A DNA stretch of 9,138 nucleotides, taken from contig WQTQ01000128.1 in NCBI GenBank assembly GCA_009786175.1, positions 1 through 9,138 on the forward strand. Reading direction: 5' to 3'. The translations under genes were made by a program, and so were the position numbers. Origin of the DNA: Bacillota bacterium (lineage in GTDB: Bacteria > Bacillota_A > Clostridia > Lachnospirales > WQUN01). Shown piece after piece: positions 1 through 8,600 of the stretch. A model generated the notes under the pieces. That model ran no database searches, was not told the DNA's origin, and saw nothing but the letters and a program-made list of their open reading frames with translations. Numbering within the stretch: the first letter of the stretch is position 1; every line of letters starts with the position of its first letter.

Positions 1-864
1 TGGCAGGGCGGGGGCAAAGTTGCCAGCGGCATGGTTGCCTGCGCGCGCCTGGACGCAAAATGCGCTATGATGGGCTGCGTTGGCGACGATATTTTTGGCA
101 AATTTATCGTTAATGACTTTAAGCTTCACGGAATTGACACATCGGCCCTTAAAATTCAGCAGGGGGATACATCTTCCCTGTCTGTGGTTTTAAGCGAATC
201 TGCGGCGGGGAGCCGCACTATTTTGCATAAAGGCGGTACCACGCCCCGATATACCAACGATGATATGGACGCAGACTTGATTCGTTCCGCAAAATATCTT
301 TTCATCTGCCAGGCAGACAGCGTTGTAAACTACGCCGTGGATATAGCCCGGGAAGTGGGGGTAAAAATATTTATAGACGCGGACGGTTATTCCGAAGCTA
401 TTATGAATATGCTGCCGAAGATTGATATTTTTGTGGGGTCAAGCTATTTTTACAACGAGCTGTTCGGCGATGACAAATACGAAGAAAACTGCCGCAAAAT
501 AATGAGCATGGGGCCGCAAGTTGCATTGTTTACATTGGGCGGCAAGGGCTGCATTGGCGCAAGCGAAGAAGGCTTCTTCAAGCTTCCCGCCTTTGCCGTA
601 GACGTTGTGGACACGGTGGGCGCAGGGGATGTTTTCCATGGGGCGTTTCTGGCGGGGCTGCTTAAAAAATACTCTGTGGAAGAAGCCGCAAGGTTTGCAA
701 GTGCTGTGGCGGCCATAAAATGCACGCGCATCGGCGGCAGGGCAGGCATACCGGACACAAAAACCGTACTGCGGTTTCTACAGGATGGGTTTATCGATTA
801 TACAGACATTGACGCACGTGTAAAATACTACGAAAGAGGGCTGGAACATGCATACGAAAAATAA
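1..864 (+). CDS. PfkB/ribokinase-family sugar kinase, 5'-truncated
   Basis: ATP-dependent cytoplasmic kinase that phosphorylates a sugar or keto-sugar. The frame is open from base 1 to the TAA at 862-864 (287 codons visible). The first ATG (31-33) lies inside the N-terminal PfkB signature, preceded in frame by WQGGGKVASG, so the true start lies outside and roughly 30-40 residues are missing. Family marks seen: the N-terminal signature running into MVACARLDAK and GCVGDDIFG; a GDTSSLSVVL strand typical of substrate contacts; and the C-terminal signature DTVGAGDVFHGAF (610-648), whose GAGD aspartate (628-630) is the expected catalytic base and anion-hole region. The tail CTRIGGRAGIPD resembles ketohexokinase/sulfofructose-kinase-type members more than classic ribokinase, but this is judgement by eye and the substrate cannot be assigned. 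The gene overlaps the following cupin gene by 17 bp, which indicates co-transcription and probably coupled translation. Confidence 0.9.
   Translation, partial: WQGGGKVASGMVACARLDAKCAMMGCVGDDIFGKFIVNDFKLHGIDTSALKIQQGDTSSLSVVLSESAAGSRTILHKGGTTPRYTNDDMDADLIRSAKYLFICQADSVVNYAVDIAREVGVKIFIDADGYSEAIMNMLPKIDIFVGSSYFYNELFGDDKYEENCRKIMSMGPQVALFTLGGKGCIGASEEGFFKLPAFAVDVVDTVGAGDVFHGAFLAGLLKKYSVEEAARFASAVAAIKCTRIGGRAGIPDTKTVLRFLQDGFIDYTDIDARVKYYERGLEHAYEK
835..840 (+). promoter_or_regulatory. Ribosome binding site of the cupin gene, inside the kinase gene
   Basis: AGAGGG lies 7 nt before the ATG at 848 and within the last codons of the kinase frame. It supports this start and translational coupling, since ribosomes terminating at 864 pass over the cupin start. 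Confidence 0.6.
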
Positions 865-1999
865 AGTACGTGAAATGTTTGAGCAAGGGAACGGAATTTT
901 ACGGCTTTTGCCAAACTTTGTTGCTTACAAGTTTTCCAAGCCCGGGTTTAGGCTAAAACTTCACCCGGACGATTATTACAGCTTTGGTATGAATAATGGG
1001 GCCATAAAAGAGCGGCTGCTTTCATCTGTAATGCAAAGCCGCAGCAGCTATGTGGATACCGGTGATAATCCCGTTTCCCTGCTGGAAGTTGTACAGGAAC
1101 TTGGCGCGGAAATAATAGGGAACGAACTAATGGAAAAACACGGTACATGGCCAATCCATGCAAAATTTTTTGACTATGGGGAGCCATTATTCCATCACCT
1201 TCACCTGGATTTTGACGCTGCCGCCCGTGTAGGGCAGCTTGGCAAGCCGGAAGCCTACTACTATCCGCCCCAGATGAATAACTACCCCGGCACATTCCCT
1301 CACACGTATTTCGGCTTCGACCCTTCAACCACAAAGGAAATGGTACGGGAGCGGCTGCTGGATTTTGAGAACAGAGACATGCGCATAACCGAACTTAGCC
1401 GCGCTTTCCGTTTACAGCTGGGAACGGGCTGGTTTATACCAGGCGGTGTACTGCACGCCCCCGGTTCTTACTGCACTTACGAGCCCCAGTGGAATTCATC
1501 TTCCGGTGCGATATACGAGAATGTTACGGCAGGGGAAGTCAATTCCATGGACGGTATACGGCGCAGTTGCCCGGAAGATAAACAAAACGACATGGATTAC
1601 ATCATGAGTCTCATTGACTGGGAAAAGAATGTTGACCCTCATTTTAAAGAAAAATACTTCCGGCCGCCGGTAATTTGTGTAGATGAAGCAACCCATACGG
1701 AGAAATGGATAACCTACAACAACCCGTATTTTTCTGCTAAAGAATTAACAGTTTACCCAGGTCAAACCGTGACTATTAAAGATGAGGCCGCATATGGCTG
1801 CGTATTTGTACAAGGCCACGGGAGGTTTGGCTGCTTTGACGCGGAAACTCCCACGATGATCCGCTTTGGCCAACGCACGGCAGACGAATACTTTGTAAGC
1901 GAACAGGCTGCGAGAAAAGGCGTAACTATTTGCAACCCGTCACAGTTTGAGCCAATTGTAATACTAAAACACTTTGCGGATAATTGTACAATGTTGTAA
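848..1999 (+). CDS. Cupin protein resembling type I phosphomannose isomerase
   Basis: Predicted cytoplasmic metal-dependent sugar or sugar-phosphate isomerase of the cupin fold, 383 residues. The ATG at 848 is preceded by AGAGGG (835-840) at 7-nt spacing, inside the 3' end of the kinase gene. Metal-site pattern seen: HHLHLDFD (His116, His117, His119), then GKPEAYYYP (Glu135), then GWFIPGGVLHAPG (His203). This order of His/Gln-x-His, Glu and a distal His after a P-x-G-x-L/V-H-A turn matches type I phosphomannose isomerases (QVHPD, KTE, PSGTLHA). A second beta-rich half (about residues 290-380, with LTVYPGQTVTIKDEAAYG and VQGHGRFG) looks like a second cupin barrel. The long insert between Glu135 and His203, and the HLHLD in place of QVHPD, separate it from standard ManA, so mannose-6-phosphate need not be the substrate. 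Paired with the overlapping kinase it suggests aldose-ketose isomerisation coupled to phosphorylation (inference). Confidence 0.72.
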   Translation: MHTKNKVREMFEQGNGILRLLPNFVAYKFSKPGFRLKLHPDDYYSFGMNNGAIKERLLSSVMQSRSSYVDTGDNPVSLLEVVQELGAEIIGNELMEKHGTWPIHAKFFDYGEPLFHHLHLDFDAAARVGQLGKPEAYYYPPQMNNYPGTFPHTYFGFDPSTTKEMVRERLLDFENRDMRITELSRAFRLQLGTGWFIPGGVLHAPGSYCTYEPQWNSSSGAIYENVTAGEVNSMDGIRRSCPEDKQNDMDYIMSLIDWEKNVDPHFKEKYFRPPVICVDEATHTEKWITYNNPYFSAKELTVYPGQTVTIKDEAAYGCVFVQGHGRFGCFDAETPTMIRFGQRTADEYFVSEQAARKGVTICNPSQFEPIVILKHFADNCTML

Positions 2000-2005
2000 A
2001 CATTG
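1989..2005. repeat. Short inverted repeat across the cupin stop codon
   Basis: CAATGTT-gta-AACATTG forms a 7-bp inverted repeat with a 3-nt centre and covers the stop codon of the cupin gene. The same two heptamers, in the opposite order (AACATTG-ac-CAATGTT), form the core of the large palindrome 60 bp downstream. It may be an operator-like half-site pair or chance in AT-rich sequence. Confidence 0.3.
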
Positions 2006-2048
2006 ACATGCCTTGCATTAATTTACACGTAAACCTTAGCAAATTCAT

Positions 2049-2097
2049 ACTACCCCCTGATATAACATTGACCAATGTTATATCAGGGGGTAGTTTT
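2049..2097 (+). terminator. Perfect 22-bp palindrome, probable intrinsic terminator of the kinase-cupin operon
   Basis: The left arm (2049-2070) and right arm (2073-2094) are exact reverse complements with only AC between them, so the RNA would form a hairpin of about 21 bp with a tiny loop. It begins 50 nt after the cupin stop and is followed by TTTT (2094-2097), then AAAATTGC and TTTTTT. Position and stability fit a terminator. The short U-run directly after the stem, the unusual length and the perfect match are less typical, so a protein-binding palindrome or a small mobile hairpin element is possible. Confidence 0.55.
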
Positions 2098-2295
2098 AAA
2101 ATTGCTTTTTTGTGCTATCTTAGTGCAAACATCATAAAATCCTAATTTTCCTGTATTGCCGATAATATATAAAGATAATTTTAACAGTCTTTCGGCATAA
2201 AATGCGGACAAAACAGGCAATGCTACACAACTTGTGCGCGAAAAGACGGAACAAAAACAATAAAAATACACAGTGAAACCACTTGAAAAATGCAT

Positions 2296-2324
2296 TTAGC
2301 AATGATAATCTGACCATATATAAG
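2296..2324 (+). promoter_or_regulatory. Weak sigma-A-type promoter candidate for the xylanase gene
   Basis: TTAGCA (2296-2301, 4/6 to TTGACA), a 17-nt spacer, and TATAAG (2319-2324, 5/6 to TATAAT). Transcription would begin near 2331, just before the 2351-2383 hairpin, leaving a leader of about 210 nt. Other AT-rich hexamers occur nearby, so this is only the best-spaced match found by eye. Confidence 0.28.
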
Positions 2325-2350
2325 AATCCTGCAAGGTTAATAAGAGAAAA

Positions 2351-2383
2351 GCCACAATTGTAGAAGATAATAGCGGTTGTGGC
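2351..2383 (+). promoter_or_regulatory. Leader hairpin
   Basis: GCCACAATTGT (2351-2361) can pair with GCGGTTGTGGC (2373-2383) around an 11-nt loop. The outer seven pairs are Watson-Crick, followed by two G-U pairs, a G-C pair and a G-U pair. G-U pairs on one side mean the stem is stronger in the plus-strand RNA than in its complement, which suits an RNA element of the xylanase leader. No run of T follows, so it is not an obvious terminator. Confidence 0.4.
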
Positions 2384-2423
2384 AGCAGCGAATCATAAAT
2401 AAAAATGTAGACCGGTTACTCAA

Positions 2424-2429
2424 AGGAGG
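2424..2429 (+). promoter_or_regulatory. Upstream Shine-Dalgarno with in-frame alternative starts
   Basis: AGGAGG is a near-perfect ribosome site located 118 nt before the chosen xylanase start. Two ATGs follow, at 2431 (1 nt away, too close) and 2443 (13 nt away, rather far). Both are in frame with the 2542 ATG, with no stop between. Use of 2443 would add 33 residues, including KCGKTNQRRNE, ahead of the signal peptide. Confidence 0.45.
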
Positions 2430-2430
2430 G

Positions 2431-2480
2431 ATGCGTAAAGGCATGAAAAAGTCGGATGCCGCATATCCGACGAATGCGGC
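2431..2480 (+). promoter_or_regulatory. Cluster of mutually exclusive RNA pairings before the xylanase gene
   Basis: Three perfect pairings compete. A: GTCGGAT (2451-2457) with ATCCGAC (2465-2471). B: GCCGCAT (2458-2464) with ATGCGGC (2474-2480). C: ATGC (2431-2434) with GCAT (2461-2464) plus GGCAT (2440-2444) with ATGCC (2456-2460), separated by a 5-nt bulge. Pairing C would bury both upstream ATGs. A and B interleave like an H-type pseudoknot but their connecting loops (0 and 2 nt) are too short for both to form fully, so they are better read as alternatives. I do not recognise a known riboswitch class. Confidence 0.45.
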
Positions 2481-2527
2481 TGAAAACAGAGAGCTACAAC
2501 TCTATAATAAATGTGGCAAAACTAATC

Positions 2528-2535
2528 AAAGGAGA
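2528..2535 (+). promoter_or_regulatory. Ribosome binding site of the giant xylanase gene
   Basis: AAAGGAGA with GGAG ending 7 nt before the ATG at 2542. This spacing, and the signal-peptide core starting about 10 residues after that ATG, decide the start. Confidence 0.7.
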
Positions 2536-2541
2536 AATGAG

Positions 2542-2634
2542 ATGCGAACAACGTTTAAAGAGTTTACGGCTTTGTTACTGGCATTTGTATTAATAATTGG
2601 TACAATGACATTAACATTATCAGCATCAACTGCC
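2542..2634 (+). other. Signal peptide of the giant xylanase
   Basis: Residues 1-31. A short basic start (MRTTFK) is followed by a hydrophobic core (ALLLAFVLIIG, residues 10-20) and a small-residue region ending SASTA, with likely cleavage after Ala31 before YEP. No lipobox cysteine is present, so Sec export and signal peptidase I processing are expected. Confidence 0.8.
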
Positions 2635-5600
2635 TACGAACCTTCGCAAGAATTACCGCCAGGTGTTCCTATTCCGGTTTGGAATATGGCAGACGAAATC
2701 TATGATATGGCCGATGGTTCAACATTTACACAGGCAGGTCCTCTTAAAAATGGCGGCGACGCGACATTAACAGTCCGGCATAATGTTGTTATCAACGAAG
2801 TGCATGGCTGGGCAGATTTAGCCAGAACCGTCACCGCAGTAGAGGTTACACGTCCGGCTGCTACAGATGGATTAGTACTTTGTCCTGAATATCTTGGGCT
2901 GGAACCCGGTGAAATTTACATTTGGGAAATTACCGGACAACGTACAGGTGCAAACCATCGTGCAGCCTTTGGCACTGTTAATTCCGCCGGGGTAACAACA
3001 ATGAACGGAGCGGCGGTTACACCTGCCCCCAATAATCATCCTACGCGCCCCGGGTTTTTCTCTCTGCGCAGAACAATCACACATACCGATGCAATTGAAG
3101 CTTACAGGTTTTATGGCGTAGCGGCCACAGGTGCTAACCCTGCGGCGGCGGCCGGTGATTTTGTAGTTTATGAAATAACCGTGCAAAGGGCAAATTCCTT
3201 TGTACTTTTCCAAACCGACTTTAGCGACGGCACCACCGGCATTGTAACCGGTGGCCATTCGGCAGGGTTCTCCGGTATCGTACCGGATACCCAAGACCCG
3301 ACCAACAATGTCTTCCGTGCAGAAATACCACCCGGCATAGGAGGAAACTGGTGGGGCTTTAACATTGACGGAGGCGACTTACAAGGCCCGACAGGTGCCA
3401 CATACCGTGCAACCTTTGTTGTAAGAAGAGCAGCCGGACCCGCTGTAAATGCCAGACTCAGACTGGCTACACAGACCGGGGGCGTAGTAAGCAACTGGGA
3501 CATTGCGGGGCATTCCCAACAACTGGGTACCGACTGGACAACATATACCATACAGCCGTTTGCGCTTGAGCCGGGTGTTGGTGTTGCAGCGTTCCAACTT
3601 ATCAGAAACAGCGAAACTTGGTCCGGCACTATGGAACTTGATTCGGTAATAATTGAAGTTATCGAAGCCCCTGCCGAGGAAGTAGTAGGCCGTTGGGAAC
3701 CAAATGACACCCTTCCGTCTTTGGCGCAGCGTTACAGCGGTTTCTTTACAATAGGTAATATTTTGGATTCCGTGCCATCAGGCCAGCTTGCAGAAATGTT
3801 TGTATATCAATACAACTCTATTACTGCAGAAAATGCAATGAAACCTGTCAGCCTAAGCCCCGCCAGAGGTGTATTCACCTTTGACCATGCGGATGCTTTT
3901 GTAGATTGGGCTTTATCCCATGATATTGAAGTAATTGGTCATGCCTTGCTTTGGCATTCACAGTCGGCCAGGTGGCTTACCAACAATGATGACGGCACTC
4001 CGGCCACCCGTGCCGATGCCAGGGCAAACCTGGAGAAATTTATCACCGAAGTAGCCGGGCATTTTTCCGGACGGGTTGCTGCATGGGACGTAGCCAACGA
4101 GGTATTTACCAACAACGGCGGCTCCGGAGCTTGGCATGCTAATATGCGCACCAACTCTCCTTGGTGGATTGCCTATAACAATGGGCGTGACGCCGCCGCA
4201 GGCGAACAGCCTTGGGACTTTGTCTATGACGCTTTTGTATTTGCCCGCTTAGCCGACCCATACACCACGCTCATATACAATGACTTCAACTGTAACTCTC
4301 TGCCCAAAGCCCGCAACATGAGAGACATGACCAACGAACTTAATGCAAAATGGGCCACAGATACAGATAACAATTACCAAGCCGGAGACTTTACAGGCAC
4401 TCATGTAGAAATCGTCGAGGCATATCTTGCAGCCGGCGGCCGCTTGTTAATTGAAACCCTTGGTTTGCAATCCCACCACAACGCAGGTACTCTTATCAAC
4501 CATCCAAATCCGGAACAAAACTGGGTTGTAAGAAATGCCCTTGAAATTTATGCACAAATTCCCGGCATAACCCTTGCAATTACCGAACTGGATATTACCA
4601 ACCACGCAGGTTTCGCGTACGATCCCGTACATCAGGAGAATCAATATAGGGAACTGTTTGAACTTCTGTTGGAATTTTCGGATATTATCGACCGCGTAAC
4701 CTTCTGGGGCACAAATGACGTTCAAAGCTGGAGAGGCCCACAAAACCCAACTCTCTTTGCCAGACCCACGTCTTACAATCCTTACTTCCGCGCAAAGCCG
4801 GCATTCCATACTGTAGCGGCTCTTCCGCCAACACAGCAGCCTCAGACAGGCGTTATCTACTCATTGGCAGAAGACGCTCTCTTCCAGGCACTTGATCGCG
4901 GCCCTGTAACAAACAGTGATTTTTATGCCAATCCATGGCTTGCAGTTTCAGGCGGGCCTACCCTTACGATTATAGAAAACCCGTCCAACCCGGACAAACA
5001 TTCTATTTTAGTAGAAAACAGGGCGCAAGCTTTCTATGCGGTTGACGTTTTATTCGCCCATGCAATGATTCCCAACGGCACTTATTCAATAAGTGTATCA
5101 GGCAGGCTTGCCGCGCCTCACACCGCCAATAGAACAATGCAGATTGCACGCCCCGATGCCAACTGGTCTGCATTTGCCAACTCCAATGTTACCATCCCTG
5201 CAGGTCAGGTAAATTGGACCATCAACCACACCTTTACACGGGAAGTATTGGTAAATGACTTCTTTAGTGGAGCCCAACCCGGCGCAAGAATACGCGCAGG
5301 CGGCACCGGTGCTGCACAATTGCAGTGGGGATTCATCATTGACAGCATTGAAGTTATACGCCTTACCGTAGGCGACGGTGTCTTTACTCCTCCGGGGTTT
5401 GACCTTAACGAGCGTTCTCTTGCAGGCACATTTGCAGACCGCTTCTATGTGGGTAACATCTGGAGTACAAACGCCAGAATGAACCTGCATAATACCCAAC
5501 AAGGCTTTATGCATCACTACAACGCCGTTACCGCAGAAAATGCCCATAAAGTTGACCACGTTCTTGCCGCAGCCGCCAATGCATGGAACTTTACCTGGGG

Positions 5601-8600
5601 CACAGCCGACTATATTGTAAACTGGGCCGAAGCTAACGACCTTGCAATGGTCGGGCATACTTTGGCATGGCATTCTCAATCCCGTCCATGGCTTACACAT
5701 ACGGTAGTTGGCGGTCAAGCCATACCCGTAACCCGCGCACAGGCCATCTACAACATGCGCCGTTTCATCAGCACAGTGGCAGGCCGTTATTCGGGCAGGA
5801 TGTATTCATGGGATGTACTCAACGAGGCAATAAGATCCTGGATGCCATATTATGGGGAAGACGGATGGGCAGCCAATCCCGACTGGCGCGCACATTTACG
5901 CGTACCAACCAACACTCAAACCCGTTGGTACCATGCCTTTGCAAACGGTGCAGATGAAGCCGCAGGCGAATGCGGAACAGACTTTATCTATTACGCATTC
6001 AAATTTGCGCGCATGTACGACCCGTTCGCAATCCTCTACTATAACGATTACAACGAAGATGCACCGGGCAAGCGTGAAGCCATTGCTCATATGATCGAAG
6101 ATTTAAATAACCGCTGGGCGCACGATCTAATCAATAACCACGAAGCCGTGCCGGAAGGCGAAGAATACACCGGACGCTTGCTAATTGAAGCCATGGGTAT
6201 GCAGTCCCACTACCATATAAGAGGATGGACTACAAGCTTAGAAAACATCGAAGCCGCCATCCAGCGTTATATTGGGCTTGGACTAAGAGTAAGTATTACC
6301 GAGCTTGACATAACCATATGGGGTCAGGGTACAACAGGAACAATAGAAGAAAACGGCTACACCGTAGAGCAATTACTCGGTTATCAAGCCGAAAGGTATG
6401 CGGCACTATTTAGGTTGTATATGCAGTATGCCGACGATATTGGACGCGTTACGTTCTGGGGTAAGGCAGACAATCAAAGCTGGCGCGCAAGCGGTTTGCC
6501 GCTGCTCTTTGATGCACTGCTTCACACCAAATCCGCTTTCCATGCAGTTATGGACGCATTTGATGACGTAGGGCCCGCAACCAACATTTCACGTCCGGTA
6601 GTTACCAACACCGCAATGCACTCCGACGCCGTTGCACGCCCCGGTTTGAATTTTGTCACCGAACCGGACGAGCCGTTTGCAGTGCAGTTCCTGGCAAGCC
6701 AAAACAACAATGCACCTTTACTATGGAGCGTTGAAGGCAACTTGCCTCCAGGCCTTAGAATGATCGCAAGAACCGGCGCGATAATCGGCACACCTGAAGT
6801 TGAAGGCGTATTCCACTTCAACGTTATTGCAGAGAATACCCTTTATTCTTCCGAACCGGTACAGGTTACAATTACTGTAGGCGAACCGCCGCAACAAAAC
6901 ATGGTAATATGGTCGCTGCAAACCTGCGAGACTATCCAAGCCTTGGAACATGGCGAAGTAACCGGTTTTGGTGCAGGCGTACCACTTGTACGCGCAGGCC
7001 CGCCGATAATGACAATTGTTGAAAACCCCGCCGACACTTCTCTAAATGCCGTTCAGTTATCAGGCAGAAGTGCAAACTGGCACGGTGTTGACATCCTGTT
7101 CTCTAACCTATTGGGCAGAGGCATGCGTCCTGATATTCACGAATACACACTTACAATAATTGCGCGCAGACTAACCCCTGAAACAGGAAACGTGCAGCTT
7201 CAAATTGCCCGCAACGAAGGGCCGTGGGATTCGTTTGCCATGTCCAACACCACAACGGCAGCCGGTGAAACATTTACAATTGAATGGCTTGTTGACGCAG
7301 ACTTAATTGGCGGCAGCAATATCCGGATTCAATCCCCTAACACAACAATGAGTTTTGTAATAGACGAGATTAAGGTAGTCCGTACCGGTGAATACGTTGG
7401 GCTTCCTGTAATTTCATTGTATCCAAACGGCCAACCGGGCGTAACATCTACCGAAATAGAAATACGCCTATCCCATGCCCATCAAGGACCGGCATTAACA
7501 TTAGGAAATGTCACGCTTGACGCCGGGCTTACAGGTGCCGTTGCCACATCTTTAACAAGAGTAAGCGACACTGTGTATACATTGGCCGTAAGCGGTGTAA
7601 ACACAATGGGCAGAGTTATTGTAAGCATTGACAGCCCGTATGTGTCAGACAGGTCAGCAAGTGCGGTTCTGTTCCATTCAAGCATTACAGAAGTACCACT
7701 TGGACCAACAGTTTTAAGAGACTTAAATTCACCAACCGGTTATACCGTACAGTTTGTACTTGAAAACCATACTGCATCTGTTGTAGCGTTGCAAGGCGAG
7801 TTAATGATGCAGCACTATACAAACCGTCCGCCGTTTAACGTTGCCAACCCAATGGTACCCTATACGCCGCACGAGTTTAGACCGGGGTTATTCCCAAGCA
7901 GGGCAGCAGGTGTTTACAGCCAGCGCATGGTTGAAATAGGTGAGGGCTTGTTCTTTGCAGAACTGCCACTGCCGGGCGGTGCAATGAAATACTGGCACTT
8001 AGTAGACGGCGTACGTCTTCCGGATGCACACAATATGCCGCATCTATCAAACTACCATAGGCCAAGACTAAACATTAACCAGGCGTACAGCGTAATATTT
8101 GTACCGTTTGATGCCGAAAGGCAAGACCCGCGCAACAACCGCGACATTGAACGCCCACGCGACAACCCGGCAGAGCGCGGACAGGTTGTATCCGTAAGGT
8201 TTGACAGTGACTTCCCGGTAGTTCAAACTCCTAACTCACACCCGGGCATGTTGCCGTATGTAGGTGACGCATTTGGTTGTCTTCTTATCTACTTGCCACC
8301 GGGGCACGATCCAAACCGTGCAGAGCCTTATCCGGTAATTTACCTCTCACACGGCCATTGGGACGGCCACATCGACTGGATTAACGGCGGTGCTGTTCCA
8401 GAAATTATGGATAACCTAATTTACCTGGGTTATATAGAGCCAGCCATAGTGGTAAGCATAAACAACTCCAGACACAACCTTGGTTTTGTAACTGCAAATG
8501 CAAGGCTTGACTTGTTTAACAGCATAATGCCAACAGTAGAATACCTGTTTAACGCATCATCAAACGCAAATCAGCGTGCAGTTGCAGGATATTCCATGGG

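Larger units (their letters stand above)
2000..2541. other. 542-bp intergenic region with structured leader, no separate gene
   Basis: Between the cupin stop and the xylanase start no plus-strand frame has both a ribosome site and family-like sequence, and the minus-strand frames are short and featureless. What can be seen, in order: a perfect 22-bp-arm palindrome (2049-2094), about 200 bp of AT-rich sequence without recognisable signals, a weak promoter candidate (2296-2324), an 11-bp hairpin (2351-2383), an AGGAGG box (2424-2429), a cluster of competing pairings (2431-2480), a small 4-bp hairpin AGAG-ctacaa-CTCT (about 2490-2503), and the ribosome site for the large gene. Confidence 0.7.

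Noticed and set aside
2083..2317. Minus-strand frames of 61-70 codons in the intergenic region
   Set aside because: Translations are Phe/Tyr/Cys-rich low-complexity products of AT-rich DNA, and no convincing ribosome site precedes them.
2400..2541. Cyclic-di-GMP (GEMM) or other known riboswitch in the leader
   Set aside because: The GEMM landmarks (GGCAAACC, GAAA tetraloop, GACGCAAAGCC) are not present. ATGCGTAAAGGC is only superficially similar and the pairing layout differs.
2475..2593. Short plus-strand frame starting ATGCGGCTG, possible leader peptide overlapping the xylanase start
   Set aside because: No ribosome site precedes it, it runs out of frame into the signal-peptide region, and its start is part of the paired element ATGCGGC.
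2872..3710. Minus-strand open frames of 140 and 180 codons under the start of the giant gene
   Set aside because: They lie wholly inside the plus-strand frame, have no ribosome site or recognisable family, and their sequence is the shadow of Thr/Ala/Gly-rich coding DNA.
5098..5718. Minus-strand 206-codon open frame, cysteine-rich in translation
   Set aside because: It overlaps module B and GH10-2, whose conserved blocks are on the plus strand. The high Cys content comes from reading common Ala codons (GCA) in reverse, and no domain is evident.
5667..6094. Plus-strand frames (96 and 80 codons) overlapping GH10-2
   Set aside because: They are out of frame with an intact GH10 domain that continues through the region, and have no homology-like motifs.
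3709..6561. Recent tandem duplication of the GH10 coding region
   Set aside because: The two GH10 domains agree only at conserved motifs and differ in loop lengths and codons throughout, so no long nucleotide repeat exists.
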